Assembly (NCBI RefSeq): GCF_009301415.1 | Contig: NZ_CP045073.1 | Coordinates: 1,131,501 to 1,195,500, forward strand | Reading direction: 5' to 3' | Source of the DNA: Paracoccus kondratievae | Lineage (GTDB): Bacteria; Pseudomonadota; Alphaproteobacteria; Rhodobacterales; Rhodobacteraceae | DNA: 64,000 bases | Shown: in pieces, positions 10,247-18,565 of the stretch | Numbering within the stretch: position 1 is the stretch's first letter | Layout: every line of letters begins with the position of its first letter | Translations under genes and position numbers: made by a program | Notes under the pieces: model-generated | Database searches by the model: none | What the model was told of the DNA's origin: nothing | Seen by the model: only the letters and a program-made list of their open reading frames with translations

Positions 10247-11610
10247 GTGGATGCCCCCACCCGACGGCATCTTGTGTGCCATGATGGTTTGATTGGAACC
10301 GAGCGGAGGGCGCAATTGTGACGACGAAGATCAGCATGCTGGCGATTGACCTGGCGAAGGGCAGCTTTCAGGTCTGTGCGGTCGCAGCGGATGGGGCGGT
10401 TCTATACAACCGCGTGATGTCACGGACCAGATTGGCAGCGCTATTGGCGGAGCAACCAGCCTGCGTAGTGGCCATGGAGGCCTGCGCCACGTCGCATCAC
10501 TGGGGCCGCATGGCGCAATCCCACGGTCACGAAGTGCGTCTGGTCCCTGCTGTGTATGTGAAGCCGTTCGTAAAGCGCCAAAAGAATGACCGGGCGGATG
10601 CTGAGGCCATCGCGGAGGCAGCCCTCCGCCCGACCATGCGGTTCGTGGCGGTCAAGAGTGCCGACACACAGGGTCGCGCAGTGGCGTTTCGGACCCATCA
10701 ATGCCTGGTCCGGCAACGCACGCAACTCATCAACGCCCTCCGCGGGCATCTGGCCGAGTTCGGACTGGTGGCGCCGAAGGGGCCTGCGAGCCTGAAGGTC
10801 CTAGAGAACGCGCTGGCAGATCCAGCCAGCGATGTGCCAGGCCCTGTCCGGGAGATGGGCGCGATCTACGTCGAGCAGATCGCGAGGCTGACAGAGGTGA
10901 TCGGACGACTGGCGGAGGAACTCGAGGCCGCATCGAGGACAGATACGCAGCTCCGTCGGTTGTGCACCATCCCCAGGATCGGACCAGTTACTGCCGGCGC
11001 CGTCGCGGCATTCGCACCGGATCTCGACACGTTCGACAGCGGGCGCAATTTTGCCGCCTGGCTCGGCCTGGTGCCGCGCCAGAGATCAACGGGCGGCAAA
11101 ACCAGATTGGGCTCTGTCAGCAAGATGGGGCAGACCGATATCCGCCGCCTGCTGATCGTCGGCGCCATGAGTGTGATCCGCTGGGTCGTCCGCAAGGGGG
11201 GCAGCGCGAACCGTTGGCTGGCCGCGCTCGTGATGCGCAAGCCGAAGATGGTCGCGGCAGTCGCGCTGGCAAACAAGATGGCCCGGATGATTTGGGCGCT
11301 GACGACAAAAGAACAGGATTACAGAATGGCGTGACCCAAGCCCGGAAAGGGTGACGGCACGGCATGGCCGCAAGGCCGGGGTGAGCGATCGACGAGGAGT
11401 AGGCGACACGGACTTCGAAGTTCAAGGCGGGGAAATTCAGTCCCGGGGCTCGAGCGCATGCAGCTCTATGAACCGATGTGAACCCAGCCTTCCGAACAGC
11501 ATACCGGCCCGTGGTGTCATCCAAGGCCACGCTGAGAGGCCTGACACACGTCCGATCGAAGACCCCGCCGAAAGATCAAAGATTTAGCTTGCCAAACCGG
11601 GGGCATCCAC
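10247..11610 (+). mobile_element. IS110 family (IS1111 group) insertion sequence
   Basis: The transposase gene is bracketed by inverted repeats: GTGGATGCCCCC at 10247-10258 and its exact complement GGGGGCATCCAC at 11599-11610. IS1111-group elements are known for such subterminal 11-13-bp inverted repeats. The true ends may lie a few bases outside. A 264-bp non-coding stretch after the transposase stop lies inside the element. IS110-type elements encode a bridge RNA in such a non-coding region. Insertion interrupted the serine recombinase fragment. Confidence 0.75.
10318..11334 (+). CDS. IS110/IS1111-type DEDD transposase
   Basis: A 338-residue transposase. The N-terminal DEDD (RuvC-like) domain begins LAIDLAKGSFQVC with the first Asp and contains MEACATSHHW and KNDRADAEAIAEAA. 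The C-terminal Transposase_20 domain contains IPRIGPVTAGAVAAF and the serine region GLVPRQRSTGGKTRLGSVSK. These enzymes recombine a circular intermediate with target DNA, guided by a bridge RNA. The GTG at 10318 follows GGAGGGCG. Length and all motifs are normal, so it is likely functional. Confidence 0.93.
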   Translation: MTTKISMLAIDLAKGSFQVCAVAADGAVLYNRVMSRTRLAALLAEQPACVVAMEACATSHHWGRMAQSHGHEVRLVPAVYVKPFVKRQKNDRADAEAIAEAALRPTMRFVAVKSADTQGRAVAFRTHQCLVRQRTQLINALRGHLAEFGLVAPKGPASLKVLENALADPASDVPGPVREMGAIYVEQIARLTEVIGRLAEELEAASRTDTQLRRLCTIPRIGPVTAGAVAAFAPDLDTFDSGRNFAAWLGLVPRQRSTGGKTRLGSVSKMGQTDIRRLLIVGAMSVIRWVVRKGGSANRWLAALVMRKPKMVAAVALANKMARMIWALTTKEQDYRMA

Positions 11611-11647
11611 ACACGCCCCGGGTTTTCCGGAGGCGATTTGGTTTGAG

Positions 11648-11773
11648 TCACGCCGCCGTGGGTAGTTCTTCCAGCATGGCGTAGTAGCGTTCCTCGGCTT
11701 CGACCGGCGGGATGTTGCCGATGGGCTCGAGCAGCCGGCGGTTGTTGAACCAGTCGAACCACCGGCACTCGTT
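11648..11773 (-). pseudogene. IS3-family OrfB C-terminal remnant
   Basis: About 41 codons on the minus strand end in the typical IS3 (IS407-like) transposase tail: WFDWFNNRRLLEPIGNIPP followed by EAEERYYAMLEE. Nothing of the integrase core remains upstream; that sequence is unrelated. It is a scrap left of an IS3 element next to the IS1111-type element. Similar IS3 fragments occur at 28.7 and 51.8 kb and could derive from related copies. Confidence 0.7.
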
Positions 11774-12295
11774 GGCCGAATCCCGCAACCGCCGGCGCAG
11801 CTCCGTGTCCCGAGCCGCTGTGCCTGATAACGGACCGCTAGCACCAAAGTCAGGAATCGTGCAAGCAAAAGTGCCGGTCGGGGCAGGACAACCCAAAGGG
11901 GTACATCACGCTTGACGGTGGGCGCGGCCTCCGCGTCATGGCAGGATCGAACCAGATCGTCAGCGAGCCGCGGCCCTTGAACGCTTCATTGCAGGTTGCT
12001 CAGTTGTTGGGCTCGTAGGTCGGGGTATCTGTCTGCTCATGTCACCCATTTATCAAACTGAATTCACAAGATAAATCCAATCCGTCGATTTGTGCAGCGG
12101 AGCCCCAAGACCTGACGAACGCATCGCCATGCACGCTCATAGAAGGAAGAAAAGATTCTGAAATTTCAGTATTGATTCGAGTCTGGATTTGTAATAGTGA
12201 AATATCAGAACAGGTGAAGGTTCGTGTGCTCTGGGGAGGGAGTCCATGAAATCGCAATTCGGTTCCTATTCTCCGTCTGATTGCCGGCTTTTCCC
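11774..12295. other. non-coding stretch upstream of the ABC importer
   Basis: About 520 bp without a convincing gene. The short minus-strand reading frame at 12042-12257 has no family resemblance or ribosome-binding site. The GC content falls towards the right, and the promoter of the importer operon is expected between 12100 and 12290. I could not fix it with confidence. The left part is probably debris from IS movement. Confidence 0.4.
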
Positions 12296-13381
12296 ATGAG
12301 CCGACAGCCGTTCATTTCTTTCAACTCCGTCAGCAAGAGCTATGACCATGGTCGATGGGTGGTTGAGGATCTTTGCCTTGACGTCAGGGAAGGCGAGTTT
12401 TTGACGCTCTTGGGCCCGTCCGGGTCAGGAAAAAGCACCACGCTCATGATGCTCGCCGGGTTTGAGCAGCCAACCACGGGAGATATCTTGCGGCGCGGCC
12501 GATCACTTCATTCGATCGCGCCACACAAACGTAACATCGGGATCGTGTTTCAAGACTATGCGCTTTTTCCGCATATGAAAATTGGCGGCAATATCGGCTA
12601 TCCGTTGAGGATGCGCGGTCTTCGGGGCGCTGATGTTGCACGAAAGGTAGAAAAAGCCCTGGACATGGTTGATATGTCAAATCTTTCGTCACGCTATCCC
12701 CATCAATTATCAGGAGGGCAACGCCAGCGTGTGGCTTTAGCACGGGCTTTGGTATTTGATCCTGATCTTGTTCTCCTGGACGAACCTCTCGGCGCGCTTG
12801 ACAATCAGTTGCGCATTCGCATGCAGGCAGAGATCAAGCAGCTTCACGCAGCAACCGGCGTAACTTTCGTAGCTGTCACGCACGACCAGAACGAGGCGCT
12901 TTCGATGTCTGATCGTATCGCCATTTTCAATAACGGACGCGTCCAACAGATCGATGAACCTCGCAAGATATACGATCAGCCTGCCACAGCTTTCGTGGCA
13001 CAGTTTATTGGAGATAGCAACATTCTACCAGCACAGCTTGTAGATCACGGCGCTGGTCAGGTGAGGGTGACAGTTGCGGGCATGGGGACATTACTCGCAA
13101 CCAAACAAACGCTTACACCGGAAGGCGACAATATGGCAGTCGCTATTCGACAGGAGAGGATCGTCATCAGCCCTGCAGCCGCGAATTGCGACAATCGCTT
13201 CAGTGGTCAGGTCTCCGAACTTGCCTTTCTGGGTGATCAGATCCGCGTCCAGATCCACATTGGTGATCATCGCATCAATGTGCGTCGACCTATCTCGGAA
13301 TTTGTCGAGATCCCGACCGAAGGTGATTGGTTCGAGGTTGGCTGGTCCCCGACCGATTGCTGGGCGCTTCCAGAGACCTGA
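12296..13381 (+). CDS. PotA-like ABC transporter ATP-binding protein
   Basis: A 361-residue ATPase of the spermidine/putrescine (PotA) family. It has Walker A LGPSGSGKSTT, signature LSGGQRQRVALARAL, Walker B LVLLDEPLGALD and the switch His in VTHDQ. A C-terminal TOBE-like domain of about 120 residues is typical of this family. It energises import of a small cationic or organic-acid solute through the two permeases that follow. The ATG at 12296 is preferred to a TTG five codons upstream. The order ATPase, binding protein, permease, permease is normal, and base composition is lower in GC than the catabolic genes downstream. Confidence 0.9.
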   Translation: MSRQPFISFNSVSKSYDHGRWVVEDLCLDVREGEFLTLLGPSGSGKSTTLMMLAGFEQPTTGDILRRGRSLHSIAPHKRNIGIVFQDYALFPHMKIGGNIGYPLRMRGLRGADVARKVEKALDMVDMSNLSSRYPHQLSGGQRQRVALARALVFDPDLVLLDEPLGALDNQLRIRMQAEIKQLHAATGVTFVAVTHDQNEALSMSDRIAIFNNGRVQQIDEPRKIYDQPATAFVAQFIGDSNILPAQLVDHGAGQVRVTVAGMGTLLATKQTLTPEGDNMAVAIRQERIVISPAAANCDNRFSGQVSELAFLGDQIRVQIHIGDHRINVRRPISEFVEIPTEGDWFEVGWSPTDCWALPET

Positions 13382-13405
13382 AGTTAGTATGCATTGGGAA
13401 CAGCA

Positions 13406-14458
13406 ATGGAAAAGCACGAGTTCTACGCAGCCATGGTCCTCGCTTCGATCACTGCTACGATCTGTGGACCGTACCAATCTCTTGCGGACCAGATAACAAT
13501 CGCGTCCTGGGGTGGGAATGTTACCGACGCCAATCGTGCGGCCTATTGGGAGCCATTTACGACCGAGAGTGGAATTGCAGTCGTCGACGATGTTTTCAAC
13601 GGCGAGATAGCCAAGCTACGCGTTCAGGTGGAAACCGGATCGATCCAGTGGGATATCGCCGAGGTGGAGGACGCCGAGGCTATAGTCGGTTGCGATGAAG
13701 GTCTATACGAATTTCTAGTTATAGATACCCTTCCGATAGACGACATGCTGCCTGGAACAGTCACTGATTGCGGCATTGCTTCGCTAAGCGCGGCAAGCGT
13801 TTTGACTTATAACGGTACAAAGTTTGAAGAGGGTCCGAAAACTTGGACTGACTTCTTCAACCTGAACGCTTTTCCTGGCAAACGTGGGTTGCGAAAGTCG
13901 CCGACATACACGCTTGAGTTTGCGTTGCTTGCCGATGGTGTACCCCGCGAAGAAATTTATGAAGTGCTTGCGACGCCAGAAGGACAAGACCGAGCATTCG
14001 CCATGCTTGACCGGATCAAGGACGAGATCGTCTGGTATAGTTCTGGAACTCAGCAAATTCAGGGCTTTATCTCAGGTGAATACGACATCGGCGTCGGATT
14101 CAATGCAAGGGTGGCCGATGCCAATCGCGAACAGAGGGTTGATCTGCGCATGTCATGGAATGCGGGTTATATCGTCGGTCACAATTTTTGGGTCGTTTTG
14201 GCCGGATCTTCAAGGATCGAAGAAGTACGGAAATTCCTTGAGTTTGTGACCAGGCCGGACCGGCAGGCGGCTTTCATGGAGTATATCGATTACGGGTCGT
14301 CCAACCGGGAATCCTATAAGTTACTTCCGGAAGACCGAAAGACCTACCTACCAGGTGCAGGCGATCATGCCGAATACCAGATCAGTTATGATGCCCAGTT
14401 CTGGAGTAATCATCTTGACCAATTGACGGAACGGTTCAATCGGTGGATCGGCGAATGA
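13406..14458 (+). CDS. PotD/PotF-like periplasmic substrate-binding protein
   Basis: A 350-residue binding protein. The first about 31 residues resemble a signal peptide (hydrophobic AAMVLASITATICG, cleavage near SLA). The mature start QITIASWGGNVTDANR is characteristic of polyamine-type and related type 2 binding proteins. It captures substrate in the periplasm for the PotB/PotC-like permeases. The ATG at 13406 lies 24 bp after the ATPase gene and the stop overlaps the next start (ATGA). The substrate could be a polyamine, an amino-acid derivative or an organic cation. The catabolic genes nearby suggest an N-containing carbon source. Confidence 0.85.
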   Translation: MEKHEFYAAMVLASITATICGPYQSLADQITIASWGGNVTDANRAAYWEPFTTESGIAVVDDVFNGEIAKLRVQVETGSIQWDIAEVEDAEAIVGCDEGLYEFLVIDTLPIDDMLPGTVTDCGIASLSAASVLTYNGTKFEEGPKTWTDFFNLNAFPGKRGLRKSPTYTLEFALLADGVPREEIYEVLATPEGQDRAFAMLDRIKDEIVWYSSGTQQIQGFISGEYDIGVGFNARVADANREQRVDLRMSWNAGYIVGHNFWVVLAGSSRIEEVRKFLEFVTRPDRQAAFMEYIDYGSSNRESYKLLPEDRKTYLPGAGDHAEYQISYDAQFWSNHLDQLTERFNRWIGE

Positions 14459-15705
14459 TCGAAGCAGCAGCCAAGTACGCGCACTCGGCAACATGGTGGC
14501 AACGTACAAAGCTGTTTGGTGATCGGTCGAACCGCGCGGCGTGGCTGCTGCTCTTGCCGTCGATGGTGCTGGTCGCGCTGGCATTTCTGATGCCGCTGGG
14601 AGGTTTTCTCTGGCGTGCGGTCGATAATTCGGCGTTGTCCAGAAAACTGCCCGCGACCATCGAGGCCGTTCAGATGTGGGATCATCGAACGGAACCAACG
14701 GAGACACTTGCCGCCGCAATGATGAGTGATCTTGCAACACAGGCCGAGCAGCGCGGTGGAATGGCAGCGGTTGCGCGAGAATTGAACGATCTGCTCCCAA
14801 GCTTTCGGAACGTGATAATGCGGACGGGACGCGCCCTTACGCAACCGCCTCAGACCGTCTCGGCGATGGAATGGCTAGGAGCCGTGGACCAACAATGGCG
14901 GGAGCCGGATGTTTGGATCGCCGTGAAGTCCAATGATGGATATCTGACCGACCGCTATCTTCTGACGACATTAGGGTTAGAGCGGTCGATCGATAAGGGG
15001 TTGACTCGCGCGTCCGTTGACAAGCGCATCTATGCTGATGTGCTTGTCCGAACCCTTTGGATGAGCTTTGTCGTCACCGCGGCCACTCTTCTGCTCGCCT
15101 ATCCGCTGGCCTATGCACTCGCCCATGCGCCGAGCAGATGGAGAGGGTTAGTCCTCTGCGCTATAATGCTACCTTTTTTGACTTCGCTCTTGGTCAGGAC
15201 TCTCGCGTGGGTCATCATCTTACAGAAACACGGAGTATTGAACCAGCTGCTGATTGGCACCGGAATAGCAGAGCGGCCGCTTTCTTTGCTCTATACACGA
15301 GGTGCCGTCTATTTAGGGATGATACATATCCTGTTACCGTTCATGGTCCTGCCGATCAGAAATTCTATGCAACGTATCCCACCATCTCATATGAAAGCTG
15401 CTTTGTCGCTTGGCGCAACACCGCTGCGCGCCTTTCTGAATGTTTATCTGCCCGCGACCCTTCCTGGAATCGGTGCCGGCGTCCTAATCGTCGGTGTACT
15501 CACGCTTGGCTTCTATATCACACCCGAGTTTCTGGGGGGATCCAAGGACCAGATGGTCAGCTATTTCGTCTCATTCTTCACCAACCGAAGTGTCAACTGG
15601 GGCATGGCATCGGCAATGGGGATATGGCTATTGGTCTTGGCGGTCGCGCTTGTAGGCACACTACGCTGGCTGACGCAGCACTTTAACCCGGAGCGTCAGG
15701 GATGA
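14455..15705 (+). CDS. PotB-like ABC permease
   Basis: A 416-residue inner-membrane permease. It has one N-terminal helix (AAWLLLLPSMVLVALAFLMP), a long periplasmic loop of about 150 residues and a five-helix binding-protein-dependent transport domain. The EAA loop for ATPase contact is around AALSLGATPLRAFLNVYLP. The long loop is common in PotB-like proteins of alphaproteobacteria that import opine-like or organic-acid compounds. The ATG at 14455 overlaps the binding-protein stop; a GTG four codons earlier is possible. It overlaps the next permease by 4 bp. Confidence 0.88.
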   Translation: MIEAAAKYAHSATWWQRTKLFGDRSNRAAWLLLLPSMVLVALAFLMPLGGFLWRAVDNSALSRKLPATIEAVQMWDHRTEPTETLAAAMMSDLATQAEQRGGMAAVARELNDLLPSFRNVIMRTGRALTQPPQTVSAMEWLGAVDQQWREPDVWIAVKSNDGYLTDRYLLTTLGLERSIDKGLTRASVDKRIYADVLVRTLWMSFVVTAATLLLAYPLAYALAHAPSRWRGLVLCAIMLPFLTSLLVRTLAWVIILQKHGVLNQLLIGTGIAERPLSLLYTRGAVYLGMIHILLPFMVLPIRNSMQRIPPSHMKAALSLGATPLRAFLNVYLPATLPGIGAGVLIVGVLTLGFYITPEFLGGSKDQMVSYFVSFFTNRSVNWGMASAMGIWLLVLAVALVGTLRWLTQHFNPERQG

Positions 15706-16487
15706 GAGTTTCTGGTCTTTCTTCGATTGTTCTGGCGGCTCTGTGCATCCTTCTGATCGGTTTCCTGCTCGCTCCTCTGGCAATCATTCTGGTTTTGTCC
15801 TTCACCGCAGACACCTATTTCGTCTTTCCGCCTTCCGGCTGGTCGCTGAAATGGTATGCTGAAGTGATGGCCAGCGCGGAATGGCGCAGATCTTTCGTCA
15901 ATTCGATGCTTATCGCAACTGCGACCGCTCTGTTGGCGACGGTGTTTGGCACAATGGCGGCGTTGGGACTGTGGAAGCTACGATCACCGCTCAAGGGTGT
16001 AATCTACGCCACGCTTCTGGCACCCTCGATGGTGCCGATCGTCATCACTGCGGTCGCGCTGTTCGCAGCCTTCAGCAGGGTCGGTCTCGTGAATACTTAC
16101 AGCGGGATAATCATTGGCCACACTCTGCTGGCGTTGCCCTTCGTTATCCTGTCGGTTGGTGCAGCCCTGCAATCCTATAATCCTAATCTCGGCCGTGCCG
16201 CAGCAAGCTTGGGAGGTTCGCCGTTGCGGGTGTTCCTAGGCGTCATGATGCCCGTTATCGCGCCGGGATTGATCACGGGGGCGCTGCTTGCTTTCTCGAC
16301 ATCTTTCGATGAGGTCGTTCTGGCGTTGTTTCTCGCGTCGCCGGGACAAAGGACCGTTCCGCGCCAGATCTATGCGGGAATCGGGGAAAGTATCACACCT
16401 GCTGTTGCCGCTGCCGCCGCACTGGTGATCCTGATGGCGACGATCCTTATGCTTCTGATTGTTTATCGAAGCCGAACCAGGACATGA
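15702..16487 (+). CDS. PotC-like ABC permease
   Basis: A 261-residue permease with six membrane segments. The EAA motif AAASLGGSPLRVFLGVMMP couples it to the ATPase. It pairs with the PotB-like protein to form the membrane pore. Its start overlaps the previous stop (ATGA), so all four importer genes form one translationally coupled operon (12296-16487). The operon ends about 100 bp before the GntR regulator, which may control it. Confidence 0.9.
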   Translation: MRVSGLSSIVLAALCILLIGFLLAPLAIILVLSFTADTYFVFPPSGWSLKWYAEVMASAEWRRSFVNSMLIATATALLATVFGTMAALGLWKLRSPLKGVIYATLLAPSMVPIVITAVALFAAFSRVGLVNTYSGIIIGHTLLALPFVILSVGAALQSYNPNLGRAAASLGGSPLRVFLGVMMPVIAPGLITGALLAFSTSFDEVVLALFLASPGQRTVPRQIYAGIGESITPAVAAAAALVILMATILMLLIVYRSRTRT

Positions 16488-16586
16488 CGCAAGCGGCCTT
16501 CCCGCATTATTCAGGCATATCAGAAATGCCTTGGCATCGCTCGGGCGACGGACTAGAAAGCAGCCACCTCATGGATATCAGCCGCG

Positions 16587-17375
16587 ATGCAGCAGAATCT
16601 TTCACCCACACCACGCAAGCGCCGTCCGGGCGGCGGGCGCAAGCAGGTGGCGGCGCCGAGCCTGCCGGTTCTGGCAAGCGGTGATGAGGAGACGCTGGCG
16701 CAAAAGGTCTATGATGCCTTGCAGGCAGGATTGATGGCGGGCAGCATCGAGCCGGGAATGCCTTTGACCGTGCGATCATTGTCGCAGGTCATGGGGGTCA
16801 GCGCGACCCCGGTTCGCGAGGCGCTCAAACTGCTGGAAGCCGATGGCGTGCTGGAGGCCCGCAACAAGAGCGCATTCTATGCCCGTGAATTGGGCAGCGA
16901 AGAGATGCGGCAGGTGCTGGACATGCGTCTTGCGCTGGAGGGGTTGGCGGTCCGCCGGGCTGCCTTGGCGGTCGGGCCGGACGATCTGGACAGGATCTCG
17001 CGGCTGAACGATCATTATGCAACCGCGCTGCGCGCCGCGGGGGACAACGGCCCATTGATCCTGGAACGCAATCACCAGTTTCATTTTGCCATCTACGCGC
17101 TTTGCGGCTCGCCGATCCTGCTGCAGACCATCGAGACGATGTGGCTGCGGATCGGCCCAACCCTGCATCTCTACATTGACGCGGGCGGCATGGACGGGGA
17201 TTTCCCGCGCTATCACGAGGACATGATCGATGCGCTGCGCGAGCGGGATGCCGATGCCGCCGAAGCTGCCCTGCGCGATGACCTGATTGCTGCCGCCCGC
17301 AAGATCCTGCGCCTGCAGGCGTCTGAGACAACAGGCAATCGGCAGCCCTATATCCTCGAAAACGTCGATCTCTGA
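16587..17375 (+). CDS. GntR-family (FCD domain) transcription regulator
   Basis: A 262-residue regulator. A basic tail (about 25 residues) precedes the winged helix (QVYDALQAG region, then LSQVMGVSATPVREALKLLE), followed by a helical FCD ligand-binding domain with the metal-binding His pattern around NHQFHFAIY. FadR-type regulators of this kind respond to carboxylic-acid catabolites. It lies between the importer operon and the catabolic operon. It is followed by a clear terminator and by a promoter whose spacer holds a palindrome (17494-17510), a plausible binding site. Control of both operons is inferred. Confidence 0.88.
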   Translation: MQQNLSPTPRKRRPGGGRKQVAAPSLPVLASGDEETLAQKVYDALQAGLMAGSIEPGMPLTVRSLSQVMGVSATPVREALKLLEADGVLEARNKSAFYARELGSEEMRQVLDMRLALEGLAVRRAALAVGPDDLDRISRLNDHYATALRAAGDNGPLILERNHQFHFAIYALCGSPILLQTIETMWLRIGPTLHLYIDAGGMDGDFPRYHEDMIDALRERDADAAEAALRDDLIAAARKILRLQASETTGNRQPYILENVDL

Positions 17376-17382
17376 AGACCCG

Positions 17383-17410
17383 AGCCGCGGTTGACGATTC
17401 GCGGCTTTTG
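17383..17410 (+). terminator. rho-independent terminator after GntR gene
   Basis: AGCCGCG (17383-17389) pairs exactly with CGCGGCT (17400-17406), with a 10-base loop, followed by TTTT. It begins 8 bases after the GntR stop codon, so it separates the importer/regulator transcript from the catabolic operon. Confidence 0.7.
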
Positions 17411-17491
17411 CATCTCTGGCAAGTGGGTATTGTCTCAAATAATTGATATTACTTGATGAAAGATCCGTCTTTTTATTTTGGCATATCAGAT

Positions 17492-17519
17492 TGACAGACC
17501 GGCCGTCTGTAGTGATACT
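17492..17519 (+). promoter_or_regulatory. promoter with operator palindrome upstream of the catabolic operon
   Basis: TTGACA (17492-17497) and GATACT (17514-17519), spaced 16 bp, form a good sigma-70-type promoter. The spacer and the end of the -35 hexamer carry the inverted repeat ACAGAC-CGGCC-GTCTGT (17494-17510). A repressor bound there would block RNA polymerase. The adjacent GntR-type protein is the natural candidate. The leader to the first gene is about 95 bases. Confidence 0.6.
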
Positions 17520-17619
17520 GACATCTCAGAATAGAAGGACGGCGGGGCCTGACCCTGCTCGCCCTCGAAATCCGAGATGCGGTCAAGTGCGATCCGCGTC
17601 CATCCAACGGGGTTCTTTC

Positions 17620-18549
17620 ATGCCGAAGAAGGTCATTATCACCTGCGCCGTCACCGGGGGGCTGCACACGCCGACCATGTCGCCCTATCTGCCGATCACT
17701 CCGGACGAGATCGCGGAAGCCGCCATCGGCGCGGCCAAGGCAGGGGCGGCGATCATCCATCTGCATGCGCGCGATCCCGAAAGCGGCCGCCCGAAACAGG
17801 ACCCCGACCTGTTCCTGCAATTCCTGCCGCGGATCAAGCAGGCCACCGGCGCGGTGCTGAACATCACCACCGGCGGCGGCCTTGGCATGACGCTGGAAGA
17901 GCGGCTGCGTCCCGCACATCGCGCCAAGCCCGAGGTTTGCAGCCTCAACATGGGCACGATGAACTTCTGCGCCTTCGAACTGGCGGGAAAATACGACAGC
18001 TGGAAGCACGATTGGGAAAAGCCCTATCTGGAAAGCACGCGCGACCTGATCTACGCCAATACCTATGCCATGCTGGAAACCATCATGGTCGAGGTCGGCC
18101 AGGCGCATGGCACGCGGTTTGAATTCGAGTGCTTCGATCTCAGTCATCTGGAGGCGGTGCGCTATTTCGCCGCCAAGGGGCTGATCAAGCCCCCCTTCCT
18201 GATCCAGGGCATCTTCGGCGTGATGGGCGGCATGGGCGCGACGATCGAGAACTTGATTCATTTCCATGGTGTCGCGCAACGCCTGTTCGGCAGCGACATG
18301 GAGTTTTCCGCCTTTGCCGTCGGGCGCAGGCAGATGCATTTCCTGACCGTCGCGGCGATCTTGGGGGGCTCGGTCCGGGTCGGGTTGGAGGACAGCGTTT
18401 ACATCGGCCGGGGCGAACTGGCTACGTCGAACGCGCAGCAGGTGCAGAAGATCCGCCGGATCGTCGAGGAGCTGGGACTGGAGGTCGCTTCGCCCGACGA
18501 GGCACGCGCGCGGCTGTCGCTGAAGGGCGGCGACCGCGTCGATTTCTAA
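17620..18549 (+). CDS. beta-keto acid cleavage enzyme (BKACE, DUF849)
   Basis: A 309-residue TIM-barrel enzyme of the BKACE family, whose first characterised member is 3-keto-5-aminohexanoate cleavage enzyme. These proteins condense a beta-keto acid with acetyl-CoA and release acetoacetate plus a new acyl-CoA. The zinc-binding His pair is visible as HLHARD (His47, His49), matching the known His46/His48, and the conserved acidic segment FECFDLSHLEA is present. The start MPKKVIITCAVTGG is typical; the longer frame from 17443 crosses the promoter and is rejected. It heads the HyuA/HyuB/SDR/thioesterase operon. Confidence 0.9.
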   Translation: MPKKVIITCAVTGGLHTPTMSPYLPITPDEIAEAAIGAAKAGAAIIHLHARDPESGRPKQDPDLFLQFLPRIKQATGAVLNITTGGGLGMTLEERLRPAHRAKPEVCSLNMGTMNFCAFELAGKYDSWKHDWEKPYLESTRDLIYANTYAMLETIMVEVGQAHGTRFEFECFDLSHLEAVRYFAAKGLIKPPFLIQGIFGVMGGMGATIENLIHFHGVAQRLFGSDMEFSAFAVGRRQMHFLTVAAILGGSVRVGLEDSVYIGRGELATSNAQQVQKIRRIVEELGLEVASPDEARARLSLKGGDRVDF

Positions 18550-18565
18550 GGGAGGAGGGCAAGCA

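Noticed and set aside
12042..12257. A 71-codon minus-strand frame before the ABC importer
   Set aside because: No ribosome-binding site and no similarity; it lies in the expected promoter region of the importer operon.
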